Below the pieces are notes generated by a model that saw nothing but the letters and a program-made list of their open reading frames with translations, did no database searches and was not told the DNA's origin. The translations under genes and the position numbers were made by a program. Source: Paludibacteraceae bacterium (lineage in GTDB: Bacteria; Bacteroidota; Bacteroidia; Bacteroidales; Paludibacteraceae). Taken from it: a DNA stretch of 64,000 nt. Each line of letters starts with the position of its first letter. Position 1 is the first letter of the stretch. The DNA lies in assembly GCA_017477325.1 (NCBI GenBank), contig JAFUWV010000012.1:1-64000 (forward strand), given 5' to 3'. Of the stretch, positions 54,435-62,800 are shown piece by piece.

Positions 54435-54498
54435 AGTGGAATAGTTTATTAAAAGATACAGAGGAACTATGTTCCATTTTAAAGATTGGGTTAATTAT

Positions 54499-54533
54499 AA
54501 AAAACGTCGCAACCAACTGCTTATGGTCACGAC
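54499..54533 (-). terminator. Leader terminator of the metK riboswitch
   Basis: On the minus strand GTCGTGACC pairs with GGTTGCGAC (9 bp, two G-U wobbles) around the loop ATAAGCAGTT, then six T. It lies inside the leader, 65 bases before the metK ATG, where a riboswitch expression platform is expected. Its 3' arm can pair with GCAACC of the aptamer instead. Confidence 0.72.
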
Positions 54534-54540
54534 AACAAAA

Positions 54541-54592
54541 TCGTTTTAGCATTGTTTTATAGAGGTTGCAAGCAGTCAAATCTATCCTCTGT
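54541..54592 (-). promoter_or_regulatory. SAM-II-like riboswitch aptamer before metK
   Basis: The minus strand shows the SAM-II (metA-type) pattern: P1 AGAGG/CCTCT; in its loop GATTTGACTG then CTTGCA; after P1 ATAAAA and GCTAAAA. The SAM-II class was first described from Alphaproteobacteria and Bacteroidota. In typical members the second pseudoknot strand directly follows GCTAAA; here the complement of the loop segment ACTGCTT (AAGCAGT) lies 21 nt further, in the terminator loop, after a small ACGA/TCGT hairpin. Position before metK fits. Confidence 0.65.
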
Positions 54593-54595
54593 GTA

Positions 54596-54658
54596 GGTTT
54601 GTAAAGTTTGTTGAGTTTGAAGAGTTGATTAAGTTAACTTCTCTAAACTCTACAACTT
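54596..54658. repeat. 9-bp junction repeats in the metK leader
   Basis: Seven units: GGTTTGTAA, AGTTTGTTG, AGTTTGAAG, AGTTGATTA, AGTTAACTT, CTCTAAACT, CTACAACTT. The orientation flips in the middle so the array is partly palindromic. It lies between the promoter and the aptamer. Confidence 0.7.
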
Positions 54659-54671
54659 TTATTTGCGGGTG

Positions 54672-54702
54672 CAAAGGTACGGCAAGTTTCTGAAATACGC
54701 AA
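54672..54702 (-). promoter_or_regulatory. Promoter of metK
   Basis: TTG, 20-bp spacer, TACCTTTG on the minus strand, directly after the stop codon of the FGE-domain gene. The leader to metK is about 230 nt. Confidence 0.73.
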
Positions 54703-54705
54703 GTA

Positions 54706-56307
54706 CTATTTTCTATTTTGAGGTTCAGGGTCAAGTACAAGACGCAATCCGACGTATGGAGTGCTCATGGAGGGAGCCATCGGTTTGGAGTCAACACTGC
54801 GGCAATGGTCTTCATGATCAAACCAACTGCCGCCATTAACAGTACGGTCTTCGGTCCATTCAGCCACATTTCCACTCATGTCGTACAAGCCAAGTTCATT
54901 CGGGCGCTTAAACCTGACAAGGTGCGGACGCGACTTGCTGTTGCCATAGTGCCATGCGACCTTATCTGCGATGTCGCTACCTGAATATACGTAAGCGGCA
55001 GTGTCGCGCAGTGCCATCTTGTAGTCGTAGAGAATAGCGTCGTCGTACTTGATAGTAGGCAGCAAGCCGACCAAAGGTACATTCAGCATCCTGATAAAAG
55101 TATTTGCACCCTTTGCCGCCTTACGCCGGCTGTAAGACATATATTTGGGGCGGTCGGCAGCAATCTGCGCCGAGTCAACCTTGCCATCAAGCCGTTCATA
55201 GAGAATACTGTGTTGCCCGCCTTGCGCCGCATACTTCCACTCGGCAGCAGTAGGCAGACGGAAATGCAGACCTGTGTGCTGATTAAGTTCATTGATAAAC
55301 AAGCGGCAGTCAGCCCACGAGACACTCTCCACAGGATTAGCACCGCGCTTCTTGCGGCTCGGATTCTTGTACATAATGCTTCGCCATAGCGACTGAGTGA
55401 CCTCTGTCTCTGCGATATAATACGGAGCAATACTATCACCTGTAACGAGTCGGAAACGCAAGTTCTGCCCTTTCACATGCACACGTTTCTCTTCCGGGAG
55501 AACATCTTGAACAGGCTCTTTCTGCTCGGAGAGGGCAAGGCGCAGACCGCAGTCGTAGAATGTATATTGCGGGTCACGGCTCTGACGGACAGACAGATTC
55601 ACATTGTCAACAGCATTGTCCCAACTGCCACCCCGGACAACACGCATGTCACCTGTGGCCGGTCCCTGCGGGTTGATTTGCAGTGTGTCAGCATACAAGC
55701 AGAAGCGGTCGGAGCACCATTCCCACACATTGCCTGTCATGTCGTATATACCCAGTTGGTTGGGCTGTTTGGCAGCTACAGGGTGCGTTCGGCTACCGCT
55801 GTTACGATAGACCCACCCCACCTCATCTATCTCATCGGAGCCTGAAAACCTGTGATCCTCAGCCTGTCTTCCTCCCCGTGCTGCGAACTCCCACTCTGCC
55901 TCCGTAGGCAGGCGGAAATGCGCACCTGTGAGACTGTCGAGCCGTTGCAGGAAACGTTGACAGTCATACCAAGAGACCCATTCCTGAGGCAGGTCTTCAG
56001 CCAGCCACTCGTTGCCGGCAACAAGAGTATCGCCCATGACGGCTTTCCACAGCCGGCGAGTGACTTCTGTTGCGCCTATATAGTAGGTGTCGAGTAAGAC
56101 GGTATGCACAGGTTTGTCGGTACTAAGTTTGTCGCTGCGCTGCTCACGCGTGCCCCCCATTTGGAACACGCCTTCGTCAACCCGCACCATGGTGAACTCC
56201 ACCCCGCAAACCAAGAAAGTACGCGTCAGAGGCCGGGTGACTTCTTTCTTTGCAAAAGAGAGAATAGAAAGACTGAGCAAAAGTGATATGAAATACAATC
56301 GTTGCAT
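54706..56307 (-). CDS. Exported protein with two FGE-sulfatase (SUMF1-like) domains
   Basis: A 533-residue exported protein (signal peptide MQRLYFISLLLSLSILSFA). Two formylglycine-generating-enzyme-like domains follow in tandem: about 35-265, with ATEVTRRLWKAVMGD, FRLPTEAEWEFAARGG and NVWEWCSDRF, and about 285-525, with ETEVTQSLWRSIM, FRLPTAAEWKYAAQGG and NVAEWTEDRT. The catalytic cysteine pair of true FGE is not evident, so binding or scaffold roles (as for GldK-type proteins) are more likely. A start 12 codons upstream would spoil the signal peptide and is rejected. Confidence 0.82.
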   Translation of the reverse strand: MQRLYFISLLLSLSILSFAKKEVTRPLTRTFLVCGVEFTMVRVDEGVFQMGGTREQRSDKLSTDKPVHTVLLDTYYIGATEVTRRLWKAVMGDTLVAGNEWLAEDLPQEWVSWYDCQRFLQRLDSLTGAHFRLPTEAEWEFAARGGRQAEDHRFSGSDEIDEVGWVYRNSGSRTHPVAAKQPNQLGIYDMTGNVWEWCSDRFCLYADTLQINPQGPATGDMRVVRGGSWDNAVDNVNLSVRQSRDPQYTFYDCGLRLALSEQKEPVQDVLPEEKRVHVKGQNLRFRLVTGDSIAPYYIAETEVTQSLWRSIMYKNPSRKKRGANPVESVSWADCRLFINELNQHTGLHFRLPTAAEWKYAAQGGQHSILYERLDGKVDSAQIAADRPKYMSYSRRKAAKGANTFIRMLNVPLVGLLPTIKYDDAILYDYKMALRDTAAYVYSGSDIADKVAWHYGNSKSRPHLVRFKRPNELGLYDMSGNVAEWTEDRTVNGGSWFDHEDHCRSVDSKPMAPSMSTPYVGLRLVLDPEPQNRK

Positions 56308-56371
56308 CCGGCAAAGTATTGACAAATATTGTGCCAGATGCAACGAAAAAGATAATTACAATCCTGCATGA

Positions 56372-56941
56372 TTACTCTTTCTCACTTTTGCGCATAAAGA
56401 GTTGGTACTGCGTCTTAAAAGTGAGGAAGCCTTTTGTGAGTTCCGATTTGCTCAGTCGGTCGATAGCAGACTGAGTAAGTACGGCGCTCATCTCAATATT
56501 TCCGAGAAGAACGAGAGTGGTGTCGGTAAGTTCCTTTACAATAGCATTGACACTTATAGTATCAACAAACGAATCTTCATCTATACCGAGCATAGTCAGC
56601 ATCTCGCCCATACCCTCCATCTCTCCTTTAGGCAGAGGGAACTTGGCGACAATCTCACTATCGGTCAGTTTCTGCCATTGATATATCTCTACTTCTTCGA
56701 TATTGTCGCTCTCGAAGAGCAGTTTGCCATCACGGAGGAAAGTGACGTAGGTTGTGGCTGAATCAATCTGATTGACGGCAGTGCCGGTCTGCAGCTGCCA
56801 ACACTCCCACCTATGGCAGAAGCGGTCTTCGAAAGTGGTTACAGGTTCTTGTTTGGGTTCATCTTCCTTTTGGCTATTGCAGGCAAACAGAATCAGAGTA
56901 AACACGAGCGCCAGTGCGCCATATAGAAAATTCTTTTTCAT
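56372..56941 (-). CDS. Small lipoprotein of unknown function
   Basis: A 189-residue lipoprotein with signal peptide MKKNFLYGALALVF and lipobox ILFAC. The mature part is beta-rich, starting with FEDRFCHRWECWQLQTGTAV and a repeated strand-turn pattern reminiscent of lipocalin-like DUFs that measure a WK-type motif near the start; no firm family. The ATG is 1 base after the holA stop, and a longer frame start inside holA is less likely because it hides the signal peptide. Confidence 0.7.
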   Translation of the reverse strand: MKKNFLYGALALVFTLILFACNSQKEDEPKQEPVTTFEDRFCHRWECWQLQTGTAVNQIDSATTYVTFLRDGKLLFESDNIEEVEIYQWQKLTDSEIVAKFPLPKGEMEGMGEMLTMLGIDEDSFVDTISVNAIVKELTDTTLVLLGNIEMSAVLTQSAIDRLSKSELTKGFLTFKTQYQLFMRKSEKE

Positions 56942-56942
56942 A

Positions 56943-57965
56943 TCAATGCAGTATTTTATATATAAGTTCCTGCCAGAGAGCGAGGTCATCGGCAGAAGAA
57001 TTATTGATTCCTTTTGAGCGTGCATCAGTCTCACGAATGTAACCTATGACGCGAAAGGCCTTGCCAGCAGTATACCGGCGTGCTGCAGCGGCATAGTCTT
57101 TGACGAAATAGCGGTTAATACCAAGTGCGCTTGCTACAGCAGGTTCTGACTTGTCGGGCAGATAGTGGTAGAGGAGCAGATTCTGAAACCAATTGAAGAC
57201 GGAGATGAGTTCCTTCTGAATGGGATGCTGCTTCGACTGCGAGAAATATCTGACGATACGGTTAGCCTTCAGCACATCGCCGTCACGCAGAGCATTCTGC
57301 AACTCAAACACGTTGAAGTCTTTGCTGATACCTATGTTACGTTCGATAAGTTCGGGAGTGATGACCTTGGTGCCTGCGGGCATACCGATGACCAGTTTGT
57401 CGAGTTCTCCGACAATCTTGGTGAGGTCTGTACCGAGACTGTCAACAAGCAGCAATGCTGCTTTCAAGTCAATAGAGACATTGAGGTTTCTTTCTGCGGA
57501 CCACTCGTTCACATAGTCTATCACCCACTTCTGCACCTGATAGTCACGCAAGGAAGCACTCTCCATCATTACCCCACCCTGCGCTTCCAACTCCTTGAAC
57601 ACACGCAGACGTTTGTCAGGTTTGCCATATTTATAGCAGAAGACAAGTATCGTGGTTTCCATAGGTTGCTTGAGATACAACTCCAACGGATCCCACTTCT
57701 TGATATTCTGTGCTTCTTTGACGATGATGACCTGCCTTCCCATCATGGGGAAACGACGAGCGGCAGAGATGATTGGTCCCATGTCGCGCTCATAGTCCTT
57801 GCCATAGACAATAGTCTGGTCGAACTCACGCGCCATATCATCAAGCACATGCTGTTCGATATAGTCAGACACCTTATCTATATAATAAGGTTCTTCGCCA
57901 TAAAGGAAATACAAGGGTCTGTATTTTCCTTTCTTGAGTTCTGACATTATCTCATTGTAGGTCAT
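56943..57965 (-). CDS. holA: DNA polymerase III subunit delta
   Basis: Clamp-loader subunit that opens the sliding clamp, 340 residues. PLYFLYGEEPYYIDKVSDYI at the N-terminus, RRFPMMGRQVIIVKEAQ, and the C-terminal domain with FELQNALRDGDVLKANRIVRYF and the ALGINRYFVKDYAAAARRY segment fit the family. Encoded 27 bases after AMP nucleosidase. Confidence 0.92.
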   Translation of the reverse strand: MTYNEIMSELKKGKYRPLYFLYGEEPYYIDKVSDYIEQHVLDDMAREFDQTIVYGKDYERDMGPIISAARRFPMMGRQVIIVKEAQNIKKWDPLELYLKQPMETTILVFCYKYGKPDKRLRVFKELEAQGGVMMESASLRDYQVQKWVIDYVNEWSAERNLNVSIDLKAALLLVDSLGTDLTKIVGELDKLVIGMPAGTKVITPELIERNIGISKDFNVFELQNALRDGDVLKANRIVRYFSQSKQHPIQKELISVFNWFQNLLLYHYLPDKSEPAVASALGINRYFVKDYAAAARRYTAGKAFRVIGYIRETDARSKGINNSSADDLALWQELIYKILH

Positions 57966-57992
57966 GGCAGCGACAAATGTGAGAGGTTAACT

Positions 57993-58775
57993 TTAATCGA
58001 ATCGCAAGTGTTTGAGTGTTATAGTATTCTCACGAATTATGTGAAGGGTGCGTATTCCGATGTCGAGATGCTCTTCGGCATAGTCTGCGGTAGTCTTTTT
58101 GTCCATCTCATCAGTCTTTATTCCCTCAGGCAGAAGAGGCATATCGCTGACAAGAAGCACTGCACCGAGCGGAATATTGTTGTGGAAAGCGACAGTAAAA
58201 AGCGTAGCCGACTCCATATCAACGGCGTATGCCCGGCTGGTCTTGAGCTTTATGCGGAATGCCTCATCGTGCTCCCAGACCCGGCGGTTGGTGGTATATA
58301 CGGTACCGGTCCAATAGTCGCGTCCGATGTCACGAATACTTGTGGAAGCCGCTCTGAGAAGCGAGAATGCAGGAAGAGCGGGTATCTCGATGGGAAAATA
58401 GTCATTACTGGTACCTTCTCCACGTATAGCAGCAGAAGGGAGAATATAGTCGCCTATCTTGTTGTGCTTGCTACGGAGTCCACCACACTTGCCAAGGAAG
58501 AGCACAGCACGAGGGTTGACCGCCTGCAGCAGGTCCATGATAAGGGCTGCATTGGGGCTGCCGATGCCGAAGTTGATTATGGTGATGCCGTCTGCACTGG
58601 CATTAGGCATACTGCCTTCACGGCCCAAGATGGGGACATTGTATCTGTCTGCAAACAACTCGACATAGTGATTGAAGTTGGTGAGCAGTACGAGGTCGGT
58701 AAACTCATCAAGGGGGCGTTTGGTGTAGCGTGGCAACCAGTTGTTGATTATATCTTCTTTGTTTTTCAGTATCAT
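57993..58775 (-). CDS. amn: AMP nucleosidase
   Basis: Splits AMP into adenine and ribose 5-phosphate, of the phosphorylase/nucleosidase (PNP/UDP) family; 260 residues, the short Bacteroidota form without the E. coli N-terminal regulatory domain. Seen are GIGSPNAALIMDLL, FLGKCGGL, DYILPSAAIRGEGTSNDYFP, and VDMESATLF with the base-recognition Glu. First gene of the amn-holA-lipoprotein-FGE unit, behind its own promoter. Confidence 0.88.
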   Translation of the reverse strand: MILKNKEDIINNWLPRYTKRPLDEFTDLVLLTNFNHYVELFADRYNVPILGREGSMPNASADGITIINFGIGSPNAALIMDLLQAVNPRAVLFLGKCGGLRSKHNKIGDYILPSAAIRGEGTSNDYFPIEIPALPAFSLLRAASTSIRDIGRDYWTGTVYTTNRRVWEHDEAFRIKLKTSRAYAVDMESATLFTVAFHNNIPLGAVLLVSDMPLLPEGIKTDEMDKKTTADYAEEHLDIGIRTLHIIRENTITLKHLRFD

Positions 58776-58804
58776 AGTGGATGGCGGTTTACTTTTATTG
58801 CGTG

Positions 58805-58835
58805 CAAAATTAGTGAATTATTTTGGAATATACAA
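58805..58835 (-). promoter_or_regulatory. Promoter of amn-holA
   Basis: TTG, 20-bp spacer, TAATTTTG on the minus strand, 30 bases before the ATG. Confidence 0.72.
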
Positions 58836-58931
58836 ACAATTGGCAAAGAGATGGTCAGAGGTTATAGTGAGCTTTGGGTGAGCTTAGGGTAGAGATGACA
58901 TGGTGTTAGCAAAGATATATGATATATACAG

Positions 58932-58969
58932 AAAAGAACGAGAAGGGGTTGCCCGCTTCCCGTTCTTTT
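58932..58969 (-). terminator. Terminator of the SIMPL gene
   Basis: AAAAGAACG/CGTTCTTTT with an inner GAAG/CTTC and GGG/CCC stem. Confidence 0.75.
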
Positions 58970-58988
58970 GTTTGTATATGTAACTCAA

Positions 58989-59720
58989 TTATTTGAGGCG
59001 ATACTCCATGCGGACAGTGATGCGTGCTTTCTTCTCCTTGGAAGAAGTGTTGAAAGTGCCGCCGTAGCTGTACTCCTCGTCACCTGTAGCAGAGGTAATC
59101 TGGAATACACCCATGCGGGCAGAAGTAGCCTTGCCGAGACGAGCACCAGCGTTGTCAACGATGTTCTTTGCACGTGCACGAGCGTCCTTGGAAGCTTTCT
59201 GAATGAGGTCGAGCTTCATATCCTCGAGTTTGGAATAGTAGTAGCTCGGGGTGTATGAGTCGATGTCCACATTCTGCGAAATGAGAGATGAGATCTCACG
59301 CGAAACACGCTCTACATTGTCCACGTTCTGCGAGGTGATGGTGAAGGTCTGCGAGAAGTGGTATCCTACGAAGCGTGAGCCTACATAGTTGCCATTGTCG
59401 TTGTAGACAGAGTTGAAGTTCTTGCTTGAGTTAACAAACGACCACTTAACTTCCGAGTCAGAGATGCCGTTTCTTTCAAGATAGTTAGCAACCTTTTTCT
59501 GGTTAGCCTCAATCTGCTTGTAGCCTGCCAGCTTGTCGGAGGAGTCAACAGAGATATTGCCTTCCCACTCGATAAGGTCAGAAGTGAATGTCGTTTCACC
59601 CAAACCTGTAACTGCAATTGTGTCCTTTGCACGACCATAATAGGTGATTGCAAACGAGAGAACGATTACGCTGATGATAACAGAGCAGCCGATAATCAAA
59701 TACTTCCAAAGATCTTTCAT
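58989..59720 (-). CDS. SIMPL-domain (DUF541) protein
   Basis: A 243-residue membrane-anchored protein: one N-terminal helix (about 7-28), then the SIMPL/DUF541 domain with IAVTGLGETTFTSDLIEW at its start, QKASKDARARAKNIVDNAGARLGK and a closing beta strand ITVRMEYRLK. Homologues form periplasmic rings and are loosely tied to envelope or oxidative stress. A single-gene unit with its own promoter and terminator. Confidence 0.88.
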   Translation of the reverse strand: MKDLWKYLIIGCSVIISVIVLSFAITYYGRAKDTIAVTGLGETTFTSDLIEWEGNISVDSSDKLAGYKQIEANQKKVANYLERNGISDSEVKWSFVNSSKNFNSVYNDNGNYVGSRFVGYHFSQTFTITSQNVDNVERVSREISSLISQNVDIDSYTPSYYYSKLEDMKLDLIQKASKDARARAKNIVDNAGARLGKATSARMGVFQITSATGDEEYSYGGTFNTSSKEKKARITVRMEYRLK

Positions 59721-59768
59721 ATCTTTATACTTTTATATGGTTAATAATGTTAGTTGTCTATGCACATG

Positions 59769-59799
59769 CAAAGGTAATGCGTTTTTTTCTATTGTGCAA
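59769..59799 (-). promoter_or_regulatory. Promoter of the SIMPL gene
   Basis: TTG, 20-bp spacer, TACCTTTG on the minus strand, about 50 bases before the ATG. Confidence 0.72.
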
Positions 59800-59810
59800 A
59801 TAATGTACCA

Positions 59811-59844
59811 AGAAAAAAAGACGGATGAGAATCTCACCCGTCTT
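59811..59844 (-). terminator. Terminator of the giant repeat-protein gene
   Basis: AAGACGG/CCGTCTT with inner TGAG/CTCA, then seven T on the minus strand. Confidence 0.82.
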
Positions 59845-59850
59845 AATTGA

Positions 59851-62800
59851 TTATTTAGTCAACATTATCTTGCCCGATTTCAGTCTTTCTTTGTAGTTGT
59901 AATAGAAAGCGTAGAAGTACGGCATATTGTCCTGAGGAATCTCAATCACCACTCCGTTGGCAGCATCAAGCACATTGTAGATAAACTCAAGGTCATCGGT
60001 ATTGTCGCCGAGAACTGTCATGTTCGGGTTACATACAGGAATAGTTGACATCATCAGCTGAGTACCGTGGATGTCGTACAATGCAATCTGCACATTCTGT
60101 TTGGTAGTGTAGGCCATGAACTGCCTGCTACCTTTCAGATGTCGGAGGAGCACGTCGCGTTCTGTCGCTTTGTCTGCTGTGCTGGTCTCGATATACTTGA
60201 ATACTATAGAATAGGTGACACGGCGTCCGTTAGGAGCGATGCAATAGATATTGGTAGCCTCTCCTATCTCACCGAGGGTAACCGAGACTTGTATCTCGTC
60301 GCTTGGTGCTACAGGCTGTATATCAGGAATGACTTCGCCCTCAAGGAGAATATAGGTGTACTCATATTGTGCACTGTCAAACTCGTTGAGCGAGTAGCCT
60401 CCAACAAGTATGTCTGTCAGATATGCCACATCGGAGAGAGTGACGTTTTGATGTATGACATAGTTTCTGATACTGCCGTCTTCAGCCTGAACTTTGAGGA
60501 TGATGGTGTTGTTCTCATCAATTGATGCTTCCACAGCCTCATGTTCTTCGCTCTTGGTCCAATCTACATCCTCTACCACGTAGAGGCTGTCGAGAGGAGT
60601 AGCTACAGGCCAATCGATGGTGTACTCCAGTGTGTCAGGATGGAATCCTTCTATCTGTTGCCCACGCAAAGTGATCTCGTCAAGCCAGTTGATGTAGCAG
60701 AGTTGACGGTCGAAATAGAATGAATACTCGTTGTAGTCCTCTTTGTTAGGAGCATACACTATCAGTTTTGCTGCAAGCGGACTCAGCTTCTCCAGATATA
60801 CGGTCTGCAAAGTGTCTTCTGCCAACCATGTTATCTCAGGACGCTCTGTAACGGTGTAGTCAACCGTGAAGTGATACTCGAATACATCACGCTGGAACTC
60901 AAAGAAGCGTTCTCCATCGAAATAGACGGTGAGCAGATAAGCATTGTCGGACATTACGACATTGAAGTTGATGACATACTCGGCAGTGGTGATGCCGTCT
61001 TCCGCAGTCACCTTCAGTTTGACACTCAGTTCGCCCTGCTCTATCTCCACACTCTGTGCCTCTTCCTGCTTTTGGAATGTGACAATAGGAAGTGAAGCGA
61101 AGCCGTAGGCTATATCCTGAGTGTAAGAGAAGGTCTCTTCGTCGAAACCTTCAACAATGTTGCCGCCTACCTCAATAGAACGAAGCAGAGCATTGTCGGA
61201 GAGGCGAGTTGAGAAGTTGATAGTATAAACACGGGTATTGCCTGCGGGAGCAGTAACCAGGATTCTGGTCAGACCGTTGACTCCACCCTTCTCTATCACA
61301 ACCTCCTGCTGCATACACTCGTCACCTGTGAGCCAGGTGATTTCAGGCAGTTCTGCTGTGCCACGCTCGAGTTGCACCTGATAGTCGTTAACGCTACCGG
61401 AGAAACCTTCTATCAGTTGTCCGCCAACGTAGATTCCCTGCAGAGTATCAACTGCGGAATGAAGCACTGTATAATTGATAAGGTAATTATTGTGGCTGCC
61501 ATTTTCTGCTGTGACAGTGAGTTGATAGCAAGCAGCCGAGTCTGCCACCTCGTAGAGAGTCTCGGCCTTCACTGTCTGTGCAGGTTCGCCTACACCCTCA
61601 TAGTCGAGATGCGGGAATACGGGGTTGCAACCCTCAAGGGTGTAGTTGTAAACAAACACATTCGGATTGAAGCCTTTTATCACTTCTCCGTCGGAGTAGA
61701 TATACTTGAGTGTATCTGCAGCCGAAGGAGTGAACTGAAGCATTACTATATATGTCTTCTGATAGTCAGGATTCTCAGCGGTTACCTTGATGGTGGTCAG
61801 GTTGTCGGTTGTGACGGCCTCGACGGTCTGCACATCTTCAGCCTTCTGTGCCTCCACATCAGGATAAGTTCTGACTCCTTCTTCGAGCACTATCTGATAG
61901 AACAACTTGTCTGCCGAGAAGTCAGCAATAGGTTGTCCGCCTACGAGTATGTTGCTCAAGTCAGCATTAGTAGAACGAGTGATGACAAAGGTGATGATAT
62001 ACTCGGCGGTTGTGCCATCTTCAGCCTGTACGCTGACGCTGACTACATTACCATCTTTCACCGGAGCACCTACCACCTGCTTGTCGTTTTTGGCAATAGT
62101 CTGTACGTCAGGCAACACCTCTGTGCCCTGCGGCAGAGTAACGGTGTACTGAGTGGTAGCAGGCTGGAACTTGGCAGGAGCAATCACACCCTTACCTGCA
62201 GCCACAAACTCTTCGAACGACATGTTGTCAAGTTTCAGGTCATACAGCAAAGCATCGGATGAGAGCACACGGCGGACAAGGTAGATGTTGTAGGTCATAG
62301 TAGTTGTTTCGTCTTCGGCTGTCACTACTATTTTATATGCATCGCCTTCACCGGTTATCTCTACGCTCTTCTGATACAGGTCCTTGGTGAAAGTCTGAAT
62401 ATCGTTCAGTCCTACCTCAGCCTCCACGTCAAGCAGAGTATAACTGTTGGTCTGCGGGTCGAACACTTCTGAGACAGGAGTGTTTGCAACCAGAATGTCG
62501 CTCAGGTATGCATAGTGCGACTTCTCGGCTTCGATGTTCAGTATATAAGTCTCTGTTGTCACTCCGTCTTCTGCAGTAACCTCTATCATTGTTATACCGC
62601 CGATAGTACCGAGTTGCATATATACTGTCTGTCCTTCGCGAGCGACATAAGTAACAGAAGGCATAGCCTGCTCTGTCAGCTTAGGCTGACCGGGATTCTC
62701 AAGAGGTACGGTATAAGTGTATTCATACTTGCCTGCCTCTATTCCGACGGACACGCCGTTGCAGAGAATGTCGATAAGTTCGGTATTGTCAGAGAGCAGC

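Noticed and set aside
54706..56307. FGE-domain protein considered as a sulfatase-activating enzyme
   Set aside because: The cysteine pair needed for formylglycine formation is not seen, there are two tandem domains and no sulfatase gene is nearby.
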